A stretch of 33,880 nt of DNA from Lutibacter sp. (GTDB lineage Bacteria > Bacteroidota > Bacteroidia > Flavobacteriales > Flavobacteriaceae): contig NZ_JAKIUR010000033.1 of the NCBI RefSeq assembly GCF_021647475.1, positions 1-33,880 of the forward strand, given 5' to 3'. Positions 14,549-21,504 of the stretch are shown piece after piece. Position numbers and translations under genes: made by a program. Below the pieces are notes generated by a model. That model did no database searches and had not been told where the DNA came from. It was given only the letters and a program-made list of their open reading frames with translations. How positions within the stretch are numbered: the first letter of the stretch is position 1; the number at the start of each line of letters is the position of its first letter.

Positions 14549-15529
14549 TTATTTTCTATATAGTACATCTTTTACCGCTTTTACAACATCATTTGCATTT
14601 GGCAACCATTCTTCTAATAAAACTGGAGAATAGGGAGCCGGTGTATCAGCAGTAGTAATTCGTTTAATTGGTGCATCTAAATAATCAAAAACATTTTCTT
14701 GAACTTGATACGTAATTTCAGAAGCAATACTTCCAAAAGGCCAAGATTCTTCTAATATTACCAATCTATTTGTTTTTTTAATAGAATCAAAAATAGTTTG
14801 ATGATCCATAGGACGAATAGTACGCAAATCGATAATTTCTACAGAAATACCTTCTTTTTCTAATTCGTCAGCCGCTTTATAAGCCTCTTTAATTATTTTA
14901 CCAAATGATACTATGGTAACATCAGTTCCTTCACGTTTAACATCAGCAACACCAATAGGAATAATATATTCACCTTCTGGCACTTCTCCTTTATCGCCAT
15001 ACATTTGTTCTGATTCCATAAAAATAACAGGATCATCATCTCTAATTGCAGCTTTTAATAATCCTTTTGCATCATACGGATTAGAAGGAATTACCACTTT
15101 TAAACCCGGAGTATTCGCAAACCAATTTTCAAAAGCTTGAGAATGCGTTGCTCCTAATTGCCCTGCAGAACCTGTTGGTCCTCTAAATACAATTGGGCAA
15201 TTTAATTGTCCGCCAGACATTTGTCTGATTTTAGCTGCATTATTTATAATTTGATCAATACCTACTAACGAAAAGTTAAAGGTCATATATTCCACAATTG
15301 GTCGTGTTCCATTCATTGCTGAACCCACAGAAATACCTGTAAAACCTAGCTCGGCAATAGGCGAATCAATAACACGTTTAGGTCCAAATTCATCTAACAT
15401 TCCTTTTGAGGCTTTATATGCACCATTATATTCCGCAACCTCTTCTCCAATTAAAAAAATGGATTTATCTCGTCGCATTTCTTCACTCATTGCTTCACAA
15501 ATAGCTTCTCTGAATTGTATTGTCTTCAT
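14549..15529 (-). CDS. pdhB: Pyruvate dehydrogenase E1 component, beta subunit
   Basis: A 326-residue transketolase-like beta subunit; with E1 alpha it decarboxylates pyruvate on thiamine diphosphate and passes acetyl to E2. Visible are the N-terminal FREAICEAMSEEMRRD, the ThDP-proximal IAELGFTG (E60), the conserved FRGPTG and THSQAFENW region (about 115-136), VVIPSNPYDAKGLLKAAIRDDDPVIFMESE, and the C-terminal LEEWLPN. I chose the ATG at 15529 and not the in-frame ATG at 15553, because the latter lies inside a good -7 element and adds residues the family lacks. Genes for E1 alpha and E2 are not adjacent. A branched-chain 2-oxoacid E1 beta is a weaker alternative. Confidence 0.88.
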   Translation of the reverse strand: MKTIQFREAICEAMSEEMRRDKSIFLIGEEVAEYNGAYKASKGMLDEFGPKRVIDSPIAELGFTGISVGSAMNGTRPIVEYMTFNFSLVGIDQIINNAAKIRQMSGGQLNCPIVFRGPTGSAGQLGATHSQAFENWFANTPGLKVVIPSNPYDAKGLLKAAIRDDDPVIFMESEQMYGDKGEVPEGEYIIPIGVADVKREGTDVTIVSFGKIIKEAYKAADELEKEGISVEIIDLRTIRPMDHQTIFDSIKKTNRLVILEESWPFGSIASEITYQVQENVFDYLDAPIKRITTADTPAPYSPVLLEEWLPNANDVVKAVKDVLYRK

Positions 15530-15550
15530 TTTATCATTTTTTAGAATTTG

Positions 15551-15582
15551 CAAAATTACACAATTCTAATTCTACTTTCAAA
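15551..15582 (-). promoter_or_regulatory. pdhB promoter
   Basis: Minus strand TTTG (15582-15579), 20 bp, then TAATTTTG (15558-15551): a full match to the Bacteroidota consensus with normal spacing. The start site would be near 15545, about 16 nt before the chosen ATG, which helps decide the pdhB start. Confidence 0.7.
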
Positions 15583-15604
15583 CTTTATGTATATAATAAA
15601 ATTT

Positions 15605-15622
15605 TACTATGCGTGCATAGTA
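15605..15622. promoter_or_regulatory. 18-bp palindrome upstream of etfBA, candidate operator
   Basis: TACTATGCGTGCATAGTA has 8-bp perfect arms around a central GT. It sits about 80 bp upstream of the etfB start and 23 bp beyond the pdhB -33 element, in the divergent region. Symmetry and size fit a dimeric repressor site. The regulator is unknown. Confidence 0.5.
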
Positions 15623-15700
15623 TTTTAAAAAAAAGTAGTAACTTCGTAGCAATTACAAAAAACCTGATTAATTTTATCCAACTATTTAAATGATAATAAA

Positions 15701-16447
15701 ATGAAAATATTAGTTTGTATTAGTCACGTTCCAGATACTACTTCAAAAATAAATTTTACGGATGATAATTCGAAATTTGATAAAACTGGCGTGCAATATG
15801 TAATAAACCCTTTTGATGAGTTTGTACTTACCAGAGCCATGTGGTTTAAAGAAAAACAAGGAGCAACAGTTACCGTTGTTAATGTTGGAAATGCTACAAG
15901 TGAGCCAACTTTACGTAAAGCATTGGCTATTGGTGCAGATGATGCCATAAGAGTTAACGCTGAACCAACTGACGGATTTGCAGTTGCTAAAGAACTTGCC
16001 GAAGTTGTTAAAAATGGTAATTACGATTTAATAATGGCTGGTAGAGAATCTATTGATTATAACGGAGAAATGGTTCCTGGTATGATTGCTTCAATTTTAA
16101 ATTTCAATTTTATTAATGCTTGTATAGGAATTGATATTGATGGTGAAAAAGTAACTATTTCAAGAGAAATTGATGGTGGAAAAGAAGTGTTATCTGGAAA
16201 TTTACCAATTGTAATTGCAGGTCAAAAAGGAATTGTAGAAGAAAAAGATTTACGAATTCCAAATATGAGAGGAATTATGATGGCACGTAAAAAACCTTTA
16301 ACTATTGTAGAACCTACAAATGCTGAAGCACGAACTGCTATTATTTCTTTTGAAAAACAAGCCGCAAAAGGAGCTTGTAAATTAGTGGATGCAGATAACG
16401 TAGGAGAATTAGTGGATTTATTACATAATGAAGCTAAAGTAATTTAA
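15701..16447 (+). CDS. etfB: Electron transfer flavoprotein, beta subunit
   Basis: A 248-residue subunit. With EtfA it forms the soluble FAD/AMP heterodimer that takes electrons from acyl-CoA dehydrogenases and passes them to the quinone pool. Visible are the N-terminal ILVCISHVPDT, NPFDEFVLTRAM (about 36-47), AIGADDAIRV, the AMP-binding-side AGRESIDYNGEMVPGMIA (about 112-129), and LPIVIAGQKG with the recognition-loop region IPNMRGIMMARKKPL. Followed after 32 bp by etfA. The palindrome at 15605-15622 may regulate both. Confidence 0.95.
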   Translation: MKILVCISHVPDTTSKINFTDDNSKFDKTGVQYVINPFDEFVLTRAMWFKEKQGATVTVVNVGNATSEPTLRKALAIGADDAIRVNAEPTDGFAVAKELAEVVKNGNYDLIMAGRESIDYNGEMVPGMIASILNFNFINACIGIDIDGEKVTISREIDGGKEVLSGNLPIVIAGQKGIVEEKDLRIPNMRGIMMARKKPLTIVEPTNAEARTAIISFEKQAAKGACKLVDADNVGELVDLLHNEAKVI

Positions 16448-16479
16448 TTATTGTCTAATACTTAACATCAAAAAAACAT

Positions 16480-17442
16480 ATGCCAGTTTTAGTTTATGCC
16501 GAAACATCGGAAGGAAAATTTAAAAAACCAGCTTTTGAAGCCACTGCTTACGGAAAAAAAGTTGCAGAACAAATGCAAACAAATTTAGTTGTATTAACAA
16601 TAAATGCAAACGATACCACAGAATTATATCCTTACGGAGCCGAAAAAGTAATTTCAGTATCCAATGATTCTTTAAAAAATTTCAATGCGAAAATATTTGC
16701 AAATGTTATAAAACAAGCTGCTGAAAAAGAAAATGCAGAAGTTGTAATTATTGAAGCAAATACCAACGGATTATATGCAGCATCAATGGTAGCAGTACAA
16801 TTAAATGCTGGTTATGCAAGTAATGTAGTTGCATTACCAAGTGCTACTTCACCTTTTACGGTTAAAAGAAAAACATTTTCAAACAAAGCTTTTAATAACA
16901 CTCAAATTTTAACAGCAACTAAAGTATTAACTTTAGCTAAAAATTCAGTGGGTGTAGTAGAAATTCCTGTTTCAGGAACTACGGAAGCATTTTCTCCTGA
17001 ATTGGTAACTTGTAATTTAAAATCTGAAGCTATTGAAAAAACTTCAGGAAAAATAACTATTGCCGATGCTGATATTGTAGTATCGGGTGGTAGAGGATTA
17101 AAAGGACCTGAAAATTGGGGAATGATTGAAGAATTAGCAGACGTTTTAGGAGCTGCAACTGCTTGTTCTAAACCCGTTTCCGATTTAGGTTGGAGACCTC
17201 ATAGTGAACATGTTGGACAAACAGGTAAACCTGTTGCTGCTAACTTATATTTGGCTGTGGGTATTTCTGGAGCAATTCAACATTTAGCAGGAGTTAACTC
17301 TTCAAAAGTAAAAGTAGTTATTAACACAGACCCTGAAGCACCTTTCTTTAAAGCTGCAGATTATGGAATTGTAGGTGATGCTTTTGAAGTTGTTCCAAAA
17401 TTAATTGAAAAGTTAAAAGAATTTAAAGCAAATAACGCATAA
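16480..17442 (+). CDS. etfA: Electron transfer flavoprotein, alpha subunit
   Basis: A 320-residue FAD-binding partner of EtfB. The C-terminal FAD domain is complete: SGGRGLKGPENW (202-213), KPVSDLGWRPHSEHVGQTGK (231-250) with the flavin-contacting VGQTGK, GISGAIQH (261-268), and INTDPEAPFFKAADYGIVGD (281-300). Length is typical. There is no fused ferredoxin and no sign of a bifurcating type, so a role in beta-oxidation or amino-acid catabolism is most likely. Transcribed with etfB and ended by a strong hairpin. Confidence 0.95.
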   Translation: MPVLVYAETSEGKFKKPAFEATAYGKKVAEQMQTNLVVLTINANDTTELYPYGAEKVISVSNDSLKNFNAKIFANVIKQAAEKENAEVVIIEANTNGLYAASMVAVQLNAGYASNVVALPSATSPFTVKRKTFSNKAFNNTQILTATKVLTLAKNSVGVVEIPVSGTTEAFSPELVTCNLKSEAIEKTSGKITIADADIVVSGGRGLKGPENWGMIEELADVLGAATACSKPVSDLGWRPHSEHVGQTGKPVAANLYLAVGISGAIQHLAGVNSSKVKVVINTDPEAPFFKAADYGIVGDAFEVVPKLIEKLKEFKANNA

Positions 17443-17468
17443 TTTTATTAAATTGTGCCTCTAAAAGG

Positions 17469-17513
17469 CGGTCTAATTATTGGATGACGATGTCCTTAAT
17501 TAGACCGTTTTTT
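17469..17513 (+). terminator. Terminator after etfBA
   Basis: Perfect 11-bp stem CGGTCTAATTA (17469-17479) with TAATTAGACCG (17497-17507), then a T run. It ends only 12 bp before the next start codon at 17526, so the promoter of the next operon is hidden or read-through is used. Confidence 0.88.
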
Positions 17514-17525
17514 ATATTTTAAATT

Positions 17526-18137
17526 ATGAGCTTAGTCCGTTTAAACATTAAAGGTATTTCTTATAGCCAAACTCAAAGTGGTGCTTATGCATTAGTTTTA
17601 AGTGAAGTAAAAGGCACTAGAACTTTACCTATTGTTATTGGTGCTTTTGAAGCACAATCTATTGCAATTGCTTTAGAAAAAGCAATAAAGCCCCCTAGGC
17701 CACTTACTCATGATTTATTTAAAAGTTTTGCTGATAGGTTTCATATTACCATCAAAAAAGTAATTATTCATAAATTGGTAGATGGCGTTTTTTATTCTAG
17801 CTTAATTTGTGAACGCGATCATATTGAAGAAATTATAGATACTAGAACTTCCGATGCTATTGCTTTGGCAACTAGATTTAACGCTCCTATTTTTACCTAT
17901 GAAAATATTTTAGATAAAGCTGGTATTTATCTAAAATTTAAAGATGAGTTAAATGTTGAAAAAGATAAATTAAGCATTGAAAATTTAATTGATAAAGAAC
18001 AACCAACGATAAGCAAAGAATCAACATTTTCAAAAGACACACTAAAACAATTACACGAAAAACTTAATATAGCTATTCAAAATGAAGACTATGAATTAGC
18101 TGCTAAAATTCGTGACGAAATCAATAATAGAACATAA
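17526..18137 (+). CDS. Bifunctional-nuclease (DUF151) domain protein with UVR motif
   Basis: A 203-residue protein. Residues 1-135 fit the BFN/DUF151 fold (LNIKGISYSQTQSGAYALVL, LPIVIGAFEAQSIAIALE, TRTSDAIALATRFNAPIF). A UVR (UvrB/UvrC interaction) motif lies at 171-201 (LKQLHEKLNIAIQNEDYELA then AKIRDEIN). Plant and mycobacterial relatives have been described as nucleases; activity is not proven for this type, and the UVR motif suggests a protein-protein role. It opens the thymidylate/folate gene run and is 4 bp from the nucleoside symporter. Confidence 0.85.
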   Translation: MSLVRLNIKGISYSQTQSGAYALVLSEVKGTRTLPIVIGAFEAQSIAIALEKAIKPPRPLTHDLFKSFADRFHITIKKVIIHKLVDGVFYSSLICERDHIEEIIDTRTSDAIALATRFNAPIFTYENILDKAGIYLKFKDELNVEKDKLSIENLIDKEQPTISKESTFSKDTLKQLHEKLNIAIQNEDYELAAKIRDEINNRT

Positions 18138-18141
18138 CAAC

Positions 18142-19515
18142 ATGAACATTAAATTACGCTTAACCGTATTAAATTTCTTAGAACTTTTTGTATTTGGAGC
18201 TTGGCTTATTTCTTTAGGCGGTTATTTAGGAGGACAACTTCATTTTGACGGAATTCAAATTGGTAAAATCTTTAGCACCTTAGGTATTGCCTCTTTAGTA
18301 ATGCCAGCTATTGTAGGTATTATAGCAGATAAATACTTAAATGCACAAAAACTATTGGGATTATTACATTTAATTGGTTCAATTTTTTTATTCTTTATTG
18401 CTCAAACTAAAGATTTTGATACATTTTTTTGGTTGATTTTGGGTTATCTAACCGTTTATATGCCCACAATTGGTTTAACTAATACGGTTTCTTACAGTAT
18501 TTTAACGACCAATAAATATGACGTAATCAAAGTATTCCCTCCAATTCGTGTTTGGGGAACTATTGGTTTTATTGTGGCTGAAGTTGCTGTTGGAACACTG
18601 GGTTGGGCTCATAATAATATACAATTCTATTTTGCTTTGGTTATATCTTTAGCGATGGGTGTTTATGCTTTCACCATGCCAAACGTACCTTTATCAACTT
18701 CTAAAAACAAATCTTTTAAAGAGCGACTAGGTTTGGATGCATTTGCGTTATTTAAAGAATATAAAATTGCGGTATTCTTTATTTTTTCAATGCTTTTAGG
18801 TGTTATGTTACAAATATCAAATATGTGGGCATCTGAGTTTTTAAGAAGTTTTGAAGTCAATTTTCCTAATTCATTTGCAGTAACTAATTCAAATACTTTA
18901 ATTGCCTTATCTCAAGTTTCTGAAACTTTATTTATTTTAACCATTCCTTTCTTTTTGAAACGATTTGGCATTAAAGTAGTAATGATTATGAGTATGTTAG
19001 CTTGGTTTTTCCGATTTGGATTATTTGGCATTGGAGATCCAGAAGGCATTGGACTAGGTTATCTGATAATGTCTATGGTTGTATATGGAGCCGCTTTTGA
19101 TTTTTTCAATATTTCAGGTTCCTTATTCATTGAAACAGAAACCGATACTAAATATAGAGGAAGTGCTCAAGGCTTATTTATTTTACTAACAAATGGTGTA
19201 GGAGCTGTTATTGGTGCACTCGGAAGTGGATATGTAGTTGACCATTTCACTACAAAATATCATAAAATTAGTGAATTTACAAATCGCTTAAATATTCAAC
19301 CAAATAATGAATGGTTGGTAAATAAATTGGGAAGTATGAAGAAAGAAGGTATTGAAATTATAAATGGGGAAATCCAAAAGGCAACTCTAAACGTTACCGA
19401 TTGGACAAATACTTGGTTCATTTTTGCTGCTTATGCCTTAATTTTAGCCATTATATTCACCATTGTTTTTAAGTACAAACACAATTCTGATGCTATAAAA
19501 AACGTTAACCATTAA
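18142..19515 (+). CDS. Nucleoside:H+ symporter-family MFS transporter
   Basis: A 457-residue inner-membrane transporter with about 12 hydrophobic segments. The N-terminus MNIKLRLTVLNFLELFVFGA WLISLGGYL and the motif IVGIIADKYLNAQKLL are like NupG/XapB nucleoside permeases. The PPIRVWGTIGFI and LFIETETDTKYRGSAQGLF blocks also fit this family. The frame is open 10 codons further upstream to a GTG that overlaps the previous gene; the ATG at 18142, 4 bp after that gene, is preferred. Its place next to thyA agrees with uptake of nucleosides. Exact substrate unproven. Confidence 0.85.
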   Translation: MNIKLRLTVLNFLELFVFGAWLISLGGYLGGQLHFDGIQIGKIFSTLGIASLVMPAIVGIIADKYLNAQKLLGLLHLIGSIFLFFIAQTKDFDTFFWLILGYLTVYMPTIGLTNTVSYSILTTNKYDVIKVFPPIRVWGTIGFIVAEVAVGTLGWAHNNIQFYFALVISLAMGVYAFTMPNVPLSTSKNKSFKERLGLDAFALFKEYKIAVFFIFSMLLGVMLQISNMWASEFLRSFEVNFPNSFAVTNSNTLIALSQVSETLFILTIPFFLKRFGIKVVMIMSMLAWFFRFGLFGIGDPEGIGLGYLIMSMVVYGAAFDFFNISGSLFIETETDTKYRGSAQGLFILLTNGVGAVIGALGSGYVVDHFTTKYHKISEFTNRLNIQPNNEWLVNKLGSMKKEGIEIINGEIQKATLNVTDWTNTWFIFAAYALILAIIFTIVFKYKHNSDAIKNVNH

Positions 19516-19541
19516 AAGAAGTTACTTAAAAATAATTTTAA

Positions 19542-20366
19542 ATGAAGCAGTATTTAAATTTGATAAAACACATACGTAATAATGGTATTCAAAAAGAAGA
19601 CCGTACAGGCACTGGAACAAAAAGTGTTTTTGGATATCAAATGCGTTTTAACTTAGAGGATGATTTTCCAATGCTTACCACAAAAAAGTTGCATTTAAAA
19701 TCTATTATTTATGAACTATTATGGTTTTTAAAAGGCGATACCAACATTAAGTATTTACAAGAAAACAATGTAAAAATTTGGAATGCTTGGGCAGATGAAA
19801 ATGGAGATTTAGGTCCTGTTTATGGACATCAATGGCGTAATTGGAATAGTGAAGGAATTGATCAGATTAAACAAGTAATTGAAACTATAAAAACGAATCC
19901 AGATAGCAGAAGAATGTTAATTTCCGCTTGGAATCCAAGCGTTTTACCCGACACAACCGTTTCTTTTTCAGAAAATGTTGCAAATGGAAAAGCGGCACTA
20001 CCTCCTTGTCATGCCTTTTTTCAGTTTTATGTTGCCGATGGAAAACTTTCTTGTCAGCTATATCAACGGAGTGCAGATGCTTTTTTAGGAGTTCCTTTTA
20101 ATATTGCGTCTTACGCTTTACTAACTTTAATGGTAGCACAAGTTTGCAATTTAAAACCTGGAGATTTTGTGCATACTTTTGGTGATGCTCATATTTACAA
20201 TAATCATTTAGAACAAATTAATTTACAATTATCTAGAGCACCCAGAACCTTACCTAAAATGGAAATTAATTCAAATGTTAAAAATATCTTTGATTTTAAA
20301 TTTGAAGACTTTAACTTAGTAAATTATAATCCGCACCCGCATATTAAAGGTGCTGTTGCTATTTAA
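19542..20366 (+). CDS. thyA: Thymidylate synthase
   Basis: A 274-residue enzyme methylating dUMP to dTMP with methylene-tetrahydrofolate, releasing dihydrofolate. Visible are RTGTGT (21-26), the catalytic Cys156 in LPPCHAFFQFYV, the dUMP-binding CQLYQRSADAFLGVPFNIAS (171-190), HTFGDAHIYNNH, and the C-terminal IKGAVAI that closes the active site. A short insert just before the catalytic loop (about 137-151) lengthens it slightly compared with the E. coli enzyme. Lies 26 bp after the nucleoside symporter and upstream of folA, which recycles the dihydrofolate it makes. Confidence 0.97.
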   Translation: MKQYLNLIKHIRNNGIQKEDRTGTGTKSVFGYQMRFNLEDDFPMLTTKKLHLKSIIYELLWFLKGDTNIKYLQENNVKIWNAWADENGDLGPVYGHQWRNWNSEGIDQIKQVIETIKTNPDSRRMLISAWNPSVLPDTTVSFSENVANGKAALPPCHAFFQFYVADGKLSCQLYQRSADAFLGVPFNIASYALLTLMVAQVCNLKPGDFVHTFGDAHIYNNHLEQINLQLSRAPRTLPKMEINSNVKNIFDFKFEDFNLVNYNPHPHIKGAVAI

Positions 20367-20404
20367 CCTGCCAAACTTGATAAAAAAAATTAAAAATATA
20401 TATT

Positions 20405-20617
20405 ATGAACACAGAAGAATTAAAAAAAGAAATTATTGAAAAAATCAACCTATTAGATGAAAGTGAAGTATTGCTATCGTTAAAAAGTTTACTAAGCATG
20501 TCCAATGAAAACCTGACTAGTTTTTTAAAAATTGCAAACGAAAATTTACACGCCGAACAATTTAGTGAAACCGAAGATTTTTCAGGATACATTAAAGAAT
20601 GGGTTAAAAACATGTAA
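20405..20617 (+). CDS. Small acidic helical protein, function unknown (70 aa)
   Basis: I do not recognise this protein. It is acidic, predicted largely helical (MNTEELKKEIIEKINLLDES, then LLSLKSLLSM), and ends GYIKEWVKNM. No signal peptide or membrane segment. The first half is reminiscent of small antitoxin-like proteins, but no toxin partner is next to it. It sits 38 bp after thyA and 8 bp before the 2TM gene on the same strand, so it is likely translated as part of that operon. The minus-strand ORF across it is a shadow. Confidence 0.6.
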   Translation: MNTEELKKEIIEKINLLDESEVLLSLKSLLSMSNENLTSFLKIANENLHAEQFSETEDFSGYIKEWVKNM

Positions 20618-20625
20618 TTAATTTT

Positions 20626-20997
20626 ATGGATAGTAGCCTAGAACAACACGAATTATATGAAAATGCACGAAAAAGAGTGCAACAAAAAAAGCGATTATAT
20701 TATCATTTTGTGCTTTTTTTAATAGGCTCTGTATTTTTAATTGTTTTAAATAAAATTTTTAAACTAGGTGAAAATTATATTGAAAACTGGTTTGTTTGGG
20801 CAATTACTTTTTGGTTTATATTATTATGTATTCATTTTATAAATGTATTTTTTGTAAATCGGTTTTTAGGAAAAGAATGGCAACGAAAGCAAACCGAAAA
20901 ACTAGTAGCAAAACAAGAAAAAAAGATTGAGCAGCTTACCAAAAAAATAGAAAAAAAATTACCGTTACCAACTTCGGATGACGAAATAGTATTATAA
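20626..20997 (+). CDS. 2TM-domain membrane protein
   Basis: A 123-residue protein of the 2TM-domain family. It has a short N-terminal ENARKRVQQKKRLYYHF, two membrane helices (about 25-43 and 55-74) separated by a short loop with NYIENWFVWAITFW, and a C-terminal charged coiled-coil-like tail rich in K/E (AKQEKKIEQLTKKIEKKL). In Bacteroidota such domains also occur fused to LytTR-type or kinase regulators; here it stands alone. Role unknown. In the thyA-folA run. Confidence 0.75.
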   Translation: MDSSLEQHELYENARKRVQQKKRLYYHFVLFLIGSVFLIVLNKIFKLGENYIENWFVWAITFWFILLCIHFINVFFVNRFLGKEWQRKQTEKLVAKQEKKIEQLTKKIEKKLPLPTSDDEIVL

Positions 20998-21015
20998 CTT
21001 ATTCCTTTTAAAATA

Positions 21016-21504
21016 ATGGTTATCATAATTGCGGCAATTGCCAACAACAATGCTCTTGGAAAAAACAATAAATTAATTTGGCATTTACCTGCCGATTTAA
21101 TCCGATTTAAAAAAACCACACTAAACCATTATGTTATTATGGGAAGAAAAACATTTGAATCTCTCAAAAAACCACTTCCAAATAGAACCAACGTAATAGT
21201 TACTAGAAATAAAAATTACAAAGCAGAAGGTTGCATTATAGTTCACTCGTTAAAAGAAGCATTAGAAGTTTCTAAAAATGAAAAAAATATTTTTATTTTA
21301 GGAGGTGCAAAAATATATGAACAAGCTATTAAGTTTACTGATAAATTAGATCTTACGCTAGTCCATCATACTTTTGATGCAGATGTTTTTTTTCCTGAAA
21401 TAGATAAAACTATTTGGAAAGAAAGTTTTAGGCATGATTTAAAAGCTGATGAAAAAAACAAATATGATTATAGCTTTGTAACTTATACTAGAAAAACTAA
21501 TTAA
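21016..21504 (+). CDS. folA: Dihydrofolate reductase
   Basis: A 162-residue NADPH-dependent enzyme reducing dihydrofolate to tetrahydrofolate. Visible are AIANNNALGKNNKLIWHLP (8-25), the catalytic acid D27, MGRKTFESL (42-50), NVIVTRN, the nucleotide-binding ILGGAKIYEQA (about 94-104), and the terminal YSFVTYTRK. Length is typical. It is the last gene of the run that begins at 17526; coupling with thyA closes the thymidylate folate cycle. It overlaps sppA tail-to-tail by 8 bp. Confidence 0.96.
   Translation: MVIIIAAIANNNALGKNNKLIWHLPADLIRFKKTTLNHYVIMGRKTFESLKKPLPNRTNVIVTRNKNYKAEGCIIVHSLKEALEVSKNEKNIFILGGAKIYEQAIKFTDKLDLTLVHHTFDADVFFPEIDKTIWKESFRHDLKADEKNKYDYSFVTYTRKTN

Noticed and set aside
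15530..15553. Upstream ATG of pdhB
   Set aside because: The ATG at 15553 lies inside the TAATTTTG promoter element (15551-15558), so it would not be transcribed; the family start MKTIQFREAI fits 15529.
20359..20613. 84-residue minus-strand ORF across the 70-aa gene
   Set aside because: It is the antisense shadow of 20405-20617; it overlaps thyA's end, and the plus-strand ORF fits the operon spacing better.
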